NCBI GenBank assembly: GCA_024345305.1
Contig: BRON01000003.1
Span: forward strand, 2,108,001-2,172,000
From: Mrakia gelida
Taxonomy: Eukaryota; Basidiomycota; Tremellomycetes; Cystofilobasidiales; Mrakiaceae
Length of the DNA stretch: 64,000 nt
Direction of reading: 5' to 3'
The translations under genes were made by a program, and so were the position numbers. Under the pieces are notes generated by a model, which saw only the letters and a list, made by a program, of their open reading frames with translations, ran no database searches and was not told the DNA's origin. Below, one piece after another: positions 42,286 to 52,114 of the stretch. Positions within the stretch are counted from its first letter, which is position 1. Every line of letters starts with the position of its first letter.

Positions 42286-44558
42286 TCATATATACCCCCT
42301 TTCGTTCGTTCGCTTCGTTCTCTTGACGCTTTTTAATGATGGATTCGCAGCTCTGTGGCTTGGGAGAGCAGAAGGCAAAAGAGAAGCTCGCTGAGCGAAG
42401 GATCTGAGCTTCCCTACGTTTGCGTCTGCCGTTAATCGATCTCGCGCCTCGTATCTACGCCGAACGAAGCTCCAAGTAGTTTCGTAGCTCCTGGTGTGGT
42501 TCTGTGTGCGGGAAAGATCAGGAAGACGCATGTCAGCGAAGCTCAAAGTCAGGGAACGAACGAGGTTGGGACGCGACTGACCAACGCCCAAACTGCAGCT
42601 TGAACGACCGGCTCGGTAGCCACACGCTGATCTCCTCGACCGAGAAGAGCGTCGACGAGACTTTGCTCTCGCGTTGACCAGGGGAGGGTTGAGAACGTGT
42701 CGACAAGATCGGGGACGTTGGGCTGTAGTTCTCGGTCTCGAGCAGCTGCACGACACAGATATCCGTCGGGAGTGTTGCCTCCTAGAGCTCTCCACTTGAT
42801 ATCGATGGCACCCATCGTTCGGCGACGGAACTGGCGAGGACGAGCACGAGAACGAGCGTTCAGTTCTGCGAGGCGCACGTCGACGAACGCGAAGGAGATC
42901 GAACAGAGTGAAAGACGGAACTCACTGCTACATGAACGCCATGCCAAACGAGCTCCTTGCTTCGATCTCCTTTTTGACGATGCAGTCGGATCAGAAGTCG
43001 AACTTCGCACTTGCTCCATCGAGAAGAGGAGGAGTTCGGTTCGACGAGATTGAAGAGAGGAGCTCCTCGGACGTCGCTACGCAACAAGAGACAGAACAAA
43101 GCGTAGATCAACGTCAGCGGCGCCAGCAAGTCATGGTCCGAGACATCGCATCCGCGGCAGATCGTACTCACAAGACCCCGTCGTCCAACGGCAAAGCTAG
43201 AGCCTCAGCTAATCCACCGTTCTTCCACACTCTGTCGTCTCCAAGCGGTTCGTCTCCTCCCAAACCATCTTCTAAAGCCCCCTCTTTTGCTAGTCCTGCC
43301 TCCTTTGGTTCCGACGACGAGAGGGCAGACGAGCAAGATCGGTTTCGTCGAGGACGCGGCGGAGGAGAGAAGGCGGAGTTGACCGATGGACAGCTCGACA
43401 GATAAGGTCGAGGTTTCTTGTCAACGCGATGGACAGGTCTGAGGGATGAGAGGACGCCATCAAGCGATCAGGGTCGTCTAGGCCGTGCGGAGTACCAGAG
43501 AGCAAGAGAGAGACACGCGACACGACTCACTTGATCTCCTCCTCGACGTCGATTGAAAGCTCTCTCTTCGCTCTCCCCTTCCCCTTGTCGAACGTTTGCG
43601 CGAATAAACCAGGCGGCTCTTGTGATGGAGCTAGAGGAACATCACGACTGAAAGGCAGGCAACAAATGAGGAAGGCGAAAGTTCAGGTCACGAGCGACGT
43701 CTCACTAGACTCCCTCAAACTCACACGTTCTCGTTCCCAGAGTCATCACCCTCTGCCACAGGCTCCTCCTTTACCTCCAGCCCTCCAGGTCCGTCCTCTA
43801 CTCTCGCACCTCCTCCCACAGCATCCTCGACGGCGTTGTACCGAGCCTCCTCCTCCTCGTTCGGAAAGACGAGCTCCTCGTCTCCTCCTCCCTCCTCGAG
43901 GAGGTAGAGTTCCTCAGGCTGAGACGATAGCTGGTCCCAAGAGTCCAGAGCCCAGGCAAAGGTCACGACTGTTCTTCCTTCTGCTCGATGATGCTTGCTG
44001 ACGGAGACGTTGAAGTCGAGCGAAGGGTCGAGGAGGATGTGAGTTGGTGAGCTTGTGAGGGAGGTGGTGATGAACTCCTTAGGGATGAGCTGGAGACAGA
44101 AGAAAGGCACCGTTAGTGAGCTGTAGGTATTAGCAACTGAGAAGGCCGTATGTTCACCTGTAGAATCTTACGTCTATCCCTCTAAGTCGAGTGAGGGTCG
44201 AGGAAGAGGAGAAGGGAGGAAGTCGATGGCGGCCACTCCTGCTCTTCCGTTTCCGTTCCTCCTCTGGTCGATGAAGGTAGGCGAGAAGGACCTGCGGCTG
44301 CTGGTAGAGCTGACGAGGAAGCTGTCGCGTTCATGATTTGCTCGAAGGGGAAGAGACGGCTCCAGATCGATCCCAGACGTTGAAGGTCAGCTTCACCTCC
44401 TCCTCTCCTCCACCCTCCTCCTCTTTCCTCTCGCCCTCAACTCCATCTCGACCTCCGTTCGTCATTTCCGTCCCTTCCGCTCGCCTCTCCCGCTCTCTCC
44501 CTCTCATCCGTCGATCCCTCCCAACCTCAACCTCGTCCCTCCTCCGCCCTCTCGTCAA
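42286..44558 (-). CDS. BRCT- plus Myb-like-domain protein, candidate Rap1-like telomere protein
   Basis: Spliced by eye from the minus strand, the N-terminal part has PTHILLDPSLDFNVSVSKHH and GRTVVTFAWALDSWDQ, resembling the second half of a BRCT domain. An acidic linker follows, then a disordered Ser/Pro/Arg-rich part. The Myb-like domain is SSRWSKCEVRLLIRLHRQKG, LVWHGVHVA and, after a phase-0 intron, FRRRTMGAIDIKWRALGGN, with the usual spaced Trp residues and 'RT...I..KWR'. BRCT followed by Myb is the Rap1 arrangement. About 90-150 residues follow; the last exon is ambiguous, with stops at 42286 or near 42430. The 5' end is uncertain: an ATG frame at 44333 (with SSLLLFLDPHS) hits a stop before the next donor, so I used an upstream exon. 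The Rap1 role is inference. Confidence 0.45.
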
Positions 44559-44628
44559 CTCAAACGTCCCCCGTCCGTCGACCCTTCGCTCAACTCCACC
44601 ACTCCTTCTCTTCCATCAACCAGCGGCC

Positions 44629-45892
44629 ATGAGTCCAACCGCCATCCCTCGAGTCTTGAAGAAAGAGGATGGACCCCTCGTATGGGTGGATTGCGAGATG
44701 ACAGGGCTCGAGTTGGGAAAGGACAGGGTCATCGAGGTCAGTCTTCGTGACGAAGGGAGGAGAAGGAGAAGAAGGTCAAAGCTCACCAAAACGCGTCCCT
44801 TCTATCCTCTCGTTCGTAGATCGCTGTGATCGTGACCGACGGAGATCTGAACCCTCTAGACGAGGGTATCGAGTATGTGATTAAGACTCCCAAGGCGGTG
44901 CTGGATCAAATGGGTCCTTGGTGTGTTGAGCAGCATGGGAAGGTGAGCTCGACGCTTTGTTTCCTTTCCTCCACCTCTTCTCTCGTCTTCTCTCGCTGAC
45001 CCTCCGCCCATCCCTGTTCGTTTGGATCTCGCTTGTCATCAGACGGGTCTTACTCAACAATGCATCGACTCGCCTTACACGCTTGAGTTCGTGACGGGCG
45101 AGGTGCTCAAGTACATCAAAGAGAGGGTGCCGGAGAAGGTGCGTCTCGACGACCCGTCCCGTCTCTTATCTTCCTGTTCTCGTTCCTGACCTTTGTCTGA
45201 CGGTTTGGAACTCGACAGGGAGTTGCTCTGCTAGCAGGGAACTCGGTCCATGCGGATCTGGGGTTCTTGAAGATCGAGATGAGGGAGGTTGTTGAGTGGT
45301 TGCACTACGTTCGTCGAGCTCTCTTCTTCTCTCTCGTTTTCTCGCTCAGAACACTGTGATCCATGTCTGACGACATCCACGAACCTATCTCGTTCTTTAA
45401 TTCTACAGAGGATCATCGATGTCTCTTCCGTAAAGGTCTGTCGACTTGTTTCTTGCTTTCTTTCTTGGTCGCGCGACGCGTCTCGTCTCTTCTCCCTCCT
45501 AACCTGCTCCCTCACTCTCCCTTCTTTCACGTCCCACAGGAGCTCACTCACCGATGGTATCGTACGTCCCCACTTTCCTCACCTTTCTCCTTGTCTCTTG
45601 ACCTCTCGACGCTGACCTCTCCGTCCCTTCCATCTCTCGCCCATCCTCCCCACTCCCTTTCCACCCCCAACCTACCCTCTTCCCACCCACCACAGCCACC
45701 CTCTCCCGCTCCCTCGCCGCGGACCGACACAACCTGAAACCTCTCGGCTCGACCCATCGAGCGCTGGACGACATCAACGCGAGCATCAGGGAACTCAGGC
45801 AGTACCGAGCGAACGTGTTCATCCCTCCGCCTGCACCGACCGAGGAGGAGAGAGAGGAGGTCAAGAAAGTTGTGGGTGGGGTGGAGAAGTAA
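44629..45892 (+). CDS. REX2: Oligoribonuclease, DEDDh 3'-5' exonuclease
   Basis: This enzyme degrades very short RNAs to mononucleotides and in fungi acts largely in mitochondria. The protein starts MSPTAIPRVLKKEDGPLVWV and has all DEDDh residues: Asp and Glu in WVDCEMTGLELGKDRVIE, Asp in GNSVHADLGFLKIEMREVVE, and the final His and Asp in STHRALDDINASIRELRQY. Also typical are HYRIIDVSSVKELTHRWYP and TGLTQQCIDS. It ends PTEEEREEVKKVVGGVEK. About six introns occur, including a 27-base exon (45411-45437) coding RIIDVSSVK. Length matches the family (about 220 residues). No strong presequence is seen. Confidence 0.93.
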
Positions 45893-46447
45893 GAGTGCTT
45901 GGATCGATGTGTGTTTTCAGCGCGTTGATTTGGGGGAGGGTGTGGTGGAGAAGAGAGAGAGAGGGAAAATGGAGATGTGAGACGTCCGCCTTTTGGGATG
46001 AGCTTGAGGTTTCGAGCGTTTCGCTCTTCGATCTCAGCCTCGCAAGACCTGAAAGCTGAGTGTGAGACTGGAGAGACCCTCTGGCCTGTCGAAAGAGGGC
46101 GAGGAAGGCTTGGGAGGGCGGGGAGGAATCGTTCGAGCTCGCACCCTCCCTCCGTCCTTCCGTCCGCCCTGCCCGCTCTCTTCCCTCTCCTTCTCTCACT
46201 TTCCCAAACCAGCCTCCTTCCTTCGATTGTTCTAGCAGCATACAATCTTCCTTCTCTCCCTCCCTCCCATACCCCCGCCCCCGAGTCTAATCCTACAAGC
46301 AAAACGATCCGGAGAAAAGAGAGGGAGGAGGGGAGGGGAGTCTGGCGAACGAGATCTTCGACTGGTCGACTCCTTTGAATTTGGAGGGTTGGAGTGGTGA
46401 GAGTTGGGTTGAGTCTAGGATGGTGGTAGAAGGGTGGAGCGAGTTGT
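45893..46447. other. Convergent 3' spacer
   Basis: This is 555 bases between the REX2 stop and the bL33m stop on the opposite strand, longer than most 3' spacers here. Open frames on both strands are low-complexity readings of purine- or pyrimidine-rich DNA. I see no gene. Confidence 0.4.
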
Positions 46448-47009
46448 TTATTTCCCTTTCTTTCCTTCTATGAAGAGGACGTGACGTTGGACTGTGGGAG
46501 AGGGAGGAGAAAGGGAAGGGGAGGAGGTGAGCTCGAGATTTGAGAAGGAGGAGAGCGACCGAGAACGCGAGACGCTGGAGCTGATCGATAGGTGTGTTGA
46601 ATGGGATCGAGAGATGTGCAGGGTGATGTGCGAAGGGCTGGGGAGTGCGATGAGATGCTCGATGGCCGAGATGAAGGGAGGGAAGGATGGGAAAGGTGAC
46701 CTCGTCCTTCCTTCCTTCCTCCCTCACTCCCCTTCTCCTTCAACCCTCGCCGCCTTCCGGCCTCCCCAGCTTGCCCACTCTTCCGAGAAACGAGGGTGTG
46801 CTCACTCTTTGAATCGTGCCTCATCATCGCAAGCTTAGGAGCTGTTCTTGGTCTTGAAGCGACGAAGAAGGTACCCGTCAAAGCGGACGAGAAGAGCTTG
46901 ACGATCAGAGTCCTGCATGAGCACACACAGAGAGGTCAGCTTCAGCTCAATCTTAAATGCAGAAATGTGAAGGGTGTGCTTACCTCGACTTTTTTGTGCT
47001 TCGAGCCAT
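46448..47009 (-). CDS. MRPL39: Mitochondrial large-subunit ribosomal protein bL33m
   Basis: This protein of about 55 residues is made from three exons. MARSTKKSR is followed by a GTAAGC intron, then TLIVKLFSSALTGTFFVASR and PRTAPKLAMMRHDSK. After a 314-nt intron (46492-46805) comes the last exon IQRHVLFIEGKKGK and a stop at 46448-46450. These match bL33: the basic start, 'TLIVKL.S.A.TG.FY...RPRTAPKL', and the closing 'RHVLF.E.KK'. It lacks the zinc-binding cysteine pairs, as mitochondrial members often do. It would be missed by ORF callers because no exon exceeds about 40 codons. It is divergent from RHO3, with 180 bases between starts. Confidence 0.9.
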
Positions 47010-47189
47010 GGTTGAAAGATGAAGACGGTGGTCGTTGCGAGCGAAGGAGGTCGATCGAGTGAGCTCCCTCTGAAATCGAAGCAGGGCAAGAGGAGGAAGG
47101 AGCAGCCCGCCTCCGCTTGCTTCTCAACCGTTTCAACCTCCCCCATCCTTCTTTTCTCACATTCAACTCCTGGTGTAGTGTTTACGACG
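47010..47189. promoter_or_regulatory. Divergent promoter of bL33m (-) and RHO3 (+)
   Basis: These 180 bases separate the two start codons, so the two genes share a compact promoter. The plus-strand side is pyrimidine-rich before the RHO3 ATG. No factor site was named. Confidence 0.45.
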
Positions 47190-48992
47190 ATGCTCTGTTT
47201 CTCATCTTCCTCCTCAAGTTCGAATCAGAGGGGTTCGAAACCAGTCAGTTGAACCTCAACGAGTCGAAGGGAGGACGAGCTCAAGCTGACCGTTCCCCTT
47301 CTCCTTCCTCTCGCCTTCTAGATACAACGCAAGCTGGTTGTGTTAGGAGATGGTAAGTAGCCTTCTCTATCTTCTGCCTCTCTATCGTCGAGCTGAAGCT
47401 GACGCTCGCTTTCTTCTGGCCTTTGTTCCCATCCAGGTTCGTTCGACGTTCAGCCCCTCTCAGCTCTCCGTCCCTCCCTCCCTCCTCGACTCACCTTCTT
47501 GCTCCTCCCCAACTCCCGCAGGTGCTTGTGGGAAGACGAGTCTTCTGAACGTGTTCTGCCGAGGCTATTTCCCGACGGAGTACGAGCCTACGGTGTTTGA
47601 GAACTACGTGAGCGACGTGAGAGTCGATGGTCAGCTCGTGAGTCCTCGTTCCTCCCTCCCCCCCTCTCTCCTTTCGTTCCTTCGTCGGTCGAGCTCGTTC
47701 GACACCATGGTTCAGAGAAGAAGACCTTTGGAATATGGAGGAGAGAGCCTTTGGTTGGCCGGCCTGAGACACTCCAACGGCTGGGAGGGAAGAAGCAAGA
47801 AGGAAGGAGCAACGAAGCGAGCTGACCCCTCTCCCTTCCTCCCTCCCTTGCTTCCCTCCCTTCAGATCGAGCTGAGTCTATGGGATACCGCTGGTCAAGA
47901 GGAGTTCGACCGGTTACGGTCTCTATCGTACGCCGATACGCACATCATCATGGTCTGTTACTCGGTGAGTGCCTCGCGTTCTGCCTTCGTTGAGCTCGAG
48001 CTCAAGCTCGGAGTTGTTGTTGAGCTCGAACTTCGACGCGTTCGCATCCTTCCGACGAGAGCTGACTCAAGGTTCTTCCTTTCGAACTTGGCTTGGGTGA
48101 TACAGATAGACTCGCCTGTGAGCCTGGAGAACGTTGAGTCGAAATGGTTGCCGGAAGTGATGGGTGAGCTCGACTTTCCTCCCTTCTCGCTCGCGAGCTC
48201 CTTCGTCTGGTCGTCGCGACGGCTCTTCGCCGACCCAGACCACCTCTTCTACGCCGAGCTGACTCTCCTCGCTGTTTTCACCTTTCATCCTGTTTCTTAG
48301 AACACTGCCCAGGCGTGAAGATCGTCCTCGTTGGTGCGTGTTCGCTCTTGCCCTCACACTCAACCTCGACACGATCTGCCTTCGCGTCTCGTCCTCTCGT
48401 TTCGACCGACTTACTCCCTGCTGACTCCCTTCTTCCCCTCCTCCCTCCCTTCGCCTCTTACCATCCTCTCCTTATTCTCTCCACGTCCTTTCGCTAAATC
48501 CTTCAGCCTTGAAATGCGACCTCCGGAACGAACCTCGGAAACCCAACGCTCCCGAACATGTCACGTACGAGCAAGGTCTGGACGTCGCGAAGAGGATAAG
48601 AGCGAGTCGCTATCTGGGTGAGTCAACACCCGAATCGCCTTTCTCGACCGTCTCAACCGTCTCCCTCTTTTCTCGTCGTTCCAATCTCAACGATGGAGGA
48701 AGACGGAACTCGACGCGTCCCCTCCTGCCCTCCCTTCCAATCCCTTCACCTCTCCTCCCGTCTCTCTCCCCAACTGACCCCTCTCTTCCTCCCCCTCTTC
48801 TGTCTTCTCCATCCCCCAGAATGTTCCGCCAAACACAACCGAGGCGTAGGAGAAGCGTTCGACGCAACCGCTCACGTCGCTGTGGGCGCTCGTCCGCGCG
48901 GCGGCGGAGCTGGTGGTGGGAGGGAGGAGTGGACGAGGAGAGTGAAGGGCGGTGGTGGGGATGGGGAGGAGAGAGGGTGTGTGGTGATGTGA
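47190..48992 (+). CDS. RHO3: Rho-family small GTPase Rho3
   Basis: The protein starts MLCFSSSSSSSNQRGSKP and continues IQRKLVVLGDGACGKTSLLN (P-loop), VFCRGYFPTEYEPTVFENYV (switch I with the effector Thr), SLWDTAGQEEFDRLRSLSYA (switch II), ALKCDLRNEPRKPN (NKxD-type site reading KCDL) and ECSAKHNRGVGEAF (SAK). It ends in a CAAX box, CVVM. The pattern 'GDGACGKTSLLNVF.RGYFP..YEPTVFENY' with a KCDL site is that of Rho3, which directs polarised exocytosis and actin at the bud or hyphal tip. At least seven introns occur, one immediately after GDG. The hypervariable region is Gly-rich (GARPRGGGAGGGREEWTRR) and the C-terminus should be prenylated. An N-terminal Cys could be lipidated, as reported for yeast Rho3. 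Confidence 0.92.
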
Positions 48993-49295
48993 AGTGAAGG
49001 CGTTGGGGTTTCTTGGTTCTTGGTTTTCGATTTGTTCTTCACGACGCGTCTTCGCTTTTTACGGTTTCTCCTCCTTCGTTTCGTTCGTTTGTTCTTGGTT
49101 TGTTTTGGGCGATACTCTACGATACCCCATCCTAATATCTCGTGCTCCGTCTTGCTGTATATTTTGGCGACAGAGACAGAGAGACGAGGAGGACGAAGAA
49201 AGGAAGACGACTCGACGTCGTCGGGTCGGATTCAGGTCCAAAACCTTCAGAGAACGACGATACAAGCCTCAGCAGCAAAATAGGGGCAAAATAGA
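48993..49295. other. Spacer between RHO3 and tRNA-Thr
   Basis: These 303 bases contain the RHO3 3' untranslated region (T-rich, 49010-49120) and the 3' flank of the tRNA gene on the minus strand. A plus-strand frame is open but lacks features. Nothing else is recognised. Confidence 0.4.
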
Positions 49296-49453
49296 AGCTT
49301 CCTAGCCGGATCGAACGACTGACCTCAACATTTCGTAGCAAGGGAAGAGAAGGAGGAAGAAGGGAGAATTTTCGTCGCCCTCCTTTTTGTCCTCGTTCGC
49401 TTTCCTTTTTTGTTTTGTACTAGTGTCGCGTTATACCACTAAACCAAGGAAGC
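49296..49453 (-). tRNA. tRNA-Thr (anticodon AGU) with an 86-nt intron
   Basis: Read on the minus strand, the acceptor 5' strand is GCTTCCT and the 3' strand is AGGAAGC (49297-49303), with discriminator base 49296. The D arm is GTTTAGTGGTATAAC. The anticodon stem is CGACA with TGTTG, and the loop CT-AGT-A-A gives anticodon AGT (49419-49421). The variable region is AGGTC and the T arm is AGTCG-TTCGATC-CGGCT. The mature tRNA is 72 nt. An 86-nt intron (49332-49417) sits at the canonical place, one base 3' of the anticodon. The anticodon stem-loop resembles that of yeast tRNA-Thr(AGU). The B box GTTCGATCC is present; the A box is TGGTTTAGTGG. Confidence 0.85.
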
Positions 49454-49691
49454 GTTGATGACCTCCAGACCGCCCTTTAGAATAGTAGGTTCAGGCTGAA
49501 ACTGAACGCGGGGCCGCTCGGAGCTCGGATCTCGGATCTCGGGGTCTAAGCGTTTGTCTCCCCTTCGTCTTCTGGAGGGCAGAGGGCATCAACGGGATCA
49601 GGCAGTTTGATAGACTATGTCGCGGTCAAGCATACTATACGTCCTAGCAGACCCTCGAGGAAGAAATAGGGGGAGAGGGCTGGCAACAGGA

Positions 49692-49925
49692 GGAGCGCGA
49701 CGATCTCGTCGGCGGAGGAGTTGGAAGGGACGATGGGTGGGTTCTGGGAGGATGCTGCTAAGGAGGCTGGGTTCTAGATCTTACACAGTAGGTTTTTTGA
49801 TGTGGCTACCTTACGACTGAAACGAACTTCTCTCTCTTGATGATCTCTTCTCGCTTGATCTCGCTTCCGGACGAAGAAAGAATGAGTGACGCGTCGCGGC
49901 GGTTTCACTTCTCGAGCTCGAATTG
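49692..49925 (+). repeat. Third, truncated copy of the 108-aa-gene segment
   Basis: This stretch matches the right arm around 18838-19075. It starts inside the 108-codon gene: 49695-49778 reads in frame VTISSAEELEGTMGGFWEDA-AKEAGF and a TAG. It continues through the shared 3' flank (TTACGACTGAAACGAAC, then TGATCTCTTCTCGCTTGATC). It lacks the 5' part of the gene and the F-box-like coding region, so it is a decayed fragment, not a working gene. It lies between tRNA-Thr and UNG1. A third location shows that this sequence is a dispersed family, not just one tandem or inverted pair. Confidence 0.8.
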
Positions 49926-50044
49926 CTTGCTCCCCTCTTCGCTTGCAACACAGAGGAAAGACGCCGGAGAACAAGATGTATTGAAGCGTGCTCAAAACGA
50001 TACCAACAAAGAAAGATGCAAGCGAAGGACGAAGAAGCGGACGC

Positions 50045-51803
50045 TCAGTCCTTCCCAGCTCGCGTCCAATCCACTCCTCCCTCCGCTCCCCATCTCTCCT
50101 TTAACCACTCGTCCGCTGATACCAGCGCCAAACCCAACCGAACCAAGTCAGCAACTGCCTCGTCCCTCTCCCGCAAAAGCTCACTCATGAAACCAAAACA
50201 GCTTGACGCGACGGGACTCACCCTCCTTGAAATGCCCCGTCTCGAAGAACCCTCGACTGGCGCTCAACGGACTCGGATGCACGCTCCTCAACACCAGGTT
50301 CGTCTTCTCGTCCACTCCAGCACCCTCGAGCGCCTTCTCGGCGTGCTTCCCCCAGCACATGAAGACCTTGCCCTTCCCACCTGCTGTCGACGAGGGTTGA
50401 CCGAGGAGACGAAGGATGGAGCGGGTGAAGTGTTCCCAGCCTGCTTTGGAGTGGGAGGCGGCCTGGAGGGAGGGAGGGAAGGAAAGCGAGAAGGCGGGTG
50501 TGTGAGATGTTGGGAAGGGGATGTAGAGAGAGAGAGGAGGGGGACGAACGGTGTTGGCTCGAACGGTGAGGGAGGTGTTGAGGAGGAGAACACCTTGGGT
50601 TGCGAGGGAGGTGAGATCTCTTCGACCGACATAGGATCAAAGCGATCAGAAACGAAGCGATCAGTTGGCGTTGCTTGAGGCGAGGAAGGTCCAAAAGAGC
50701 GACGAGCGACGACCCACCCATTCTTCGGAATCTCGAACGAAGGGTACTCGATCTTGATCTCCTTGTAGATGTTCCTCAAGCTCGGAGGGACCTGGACTCC
50801 CTTCCTGACCGAGAACGAGAGACCATGGGCTTGACCGGCTGTGTGCATCGAGAGGTGAGTCTTAGTCAGCGACTAAGATGAGGGGAGGAAGAAGGGAAGA
50901 GAGGAGAGGGAGGACGGACGTTGATGATACGGGCTGTCGGTGCATCCAAGCGAAGAGAGGTCGAATCGGTGAGCTTTCTCGCTTCTCGAAATACAATTGC
51001 AGATAGAGACGGTACTCACTCCTGTCCGATAATAACGAGCTTGATATCATCGAGCTTGGAGAGTCGAGAGAACGAGTAGATGTCCTCTTCTGTTTGATCG
51101 ATCGAGCTGAACCCAGGTCAGCTCTCTCTCTCCTTCCTTCCTTTGTCCCTCCTCCCCCTTCCTTCTCTAGTATCGGATCGAAAGACTCACTAGGTGGGAA
51201 AACCTTCGCACTCTTCCACTCCTTGTCCAAGAACGCCTTGAGCTACAACAAACAAAGAACGAGGCGAGCTCGAAGGTCAGCTCTCCTCTCCCTTCCCCTC
51301 CCCTCCCTCCTTCGCGTTCCCAAGGGACTCACAGCCAAGAACCCGGGAGTAGCCAAATCCTCCTTCAGAGCCTCCAGCCAATCCTCTCCCATCGTGCTCA
51401 TCTCCAGCTCGAGGAGAGGGAGGTTGAGGTCCTTGTCGAGTCCCGGGAAGAGTCGTTCGAACTTGGCTACCGTCTCGTCCGAGGGAGGAAGGGAGGGAGC
51501 CGCTGCCTTTGCTGGGAGAGTAGAGAGGAAGGGGAGAGTCGCTTGCTTGAGAGTGGAAGAAGAGGAGGCGTTGGGTTTAGGTTTGGTGGACGCTGATTTG
51601 GGAGCCTTGAAGCGGGAGAGGTCGAGGGGAGGGTGTTTGGACGATGAGGAGGAGGAAGCTGAAGCTGAAGGAGTCGACTTCTTGTCTTCGTTGGTGCTGG
51701 GAGAGGAAGAAGAGGGCTTGGAGGAGGATGCGATGGCGTTGGGGATAGAGCTTGAAGCTGAGAGGGTTCGAGCGAGGAGTTTGGGGGTACGAGAGGCGGG
51801 CAT
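50045..51803 (-). CDS. UNG1: Uracil-DNA glycosylase (UDG family 1)
   Basis: This enzyme removes uracil from DNA in the nucleus and mitochondria as the first step of base-excision repair. The N-terminus [20 protein letters not shown] is Ser- and Arg-rich and may be a mitochondrial presequence, and [12 protein letters not shown] resembles a PCNA-binding box. The catalytic core has [20 protein letters not shown] (water-activating Asp), [40 protein letters not shown], the uracil-specificity Asn and the HPSPLSA loop ([20 protein letters not shown]). The spliced C-terminus is [23 protein letters not shown]. The GQDPYH motif is split by introns. All catalytic residues are present. Confidence 0.94.
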
Positions 51804-52114
51804 GCTGAGCTGGAGAAGGGAAGGGAGGGTGGGCGAGGTCGTTGGAGGCGAGCTCGCTTTCGAGAAGTCGCGACGCGTTTGACGTTGCTTGGTCGTCAGG
51901 TCGAATGAAAGAGCATCTATGAAAACAAGCGATTAGAGAACTACATAAGGTATACATGAAGGGGTAGTATTCTAAGAAGAAGCAACGAGCAGAAGCAAAA
52001 GCAGCAGAGGAGGGCAAACGAGAACAAGCAAAGGGAGAGCTGAGGCGAAAACGAACAGACGAAGAGGTCGTGAAGAAAGAGATGCGATACCAAATGCAGA
52101 ATGAAGAGTCCGAT
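51804..52114. other. Spacer upstream of UNG1
   Basis: These 311 bases hold the UNG1 promoter and the 3' untranslated region of the next minus-strand gene. A GACGCG site lies near 51871. ACGCGT is the core of the fungal G1/S MCB element, which controls DNA-replication genes in yeast, but the same word is very common across this window, so it is weak evidence for cell-cycle control. Confidence 0.4.

Noticed and set aside
45544..46302. Minus-strand 252-aa protein opposite REX2
   Set aside because: It overlaps the conserved 3' exons of REX2 antisense and has low-complexity composition.
51804..51900. MCB cell-cycle element (ACGCGT core) in the UNG1 promoter
   Set aside because: The same word occurs dozens of times across introns here, so its presence near UNG1 is not informative.
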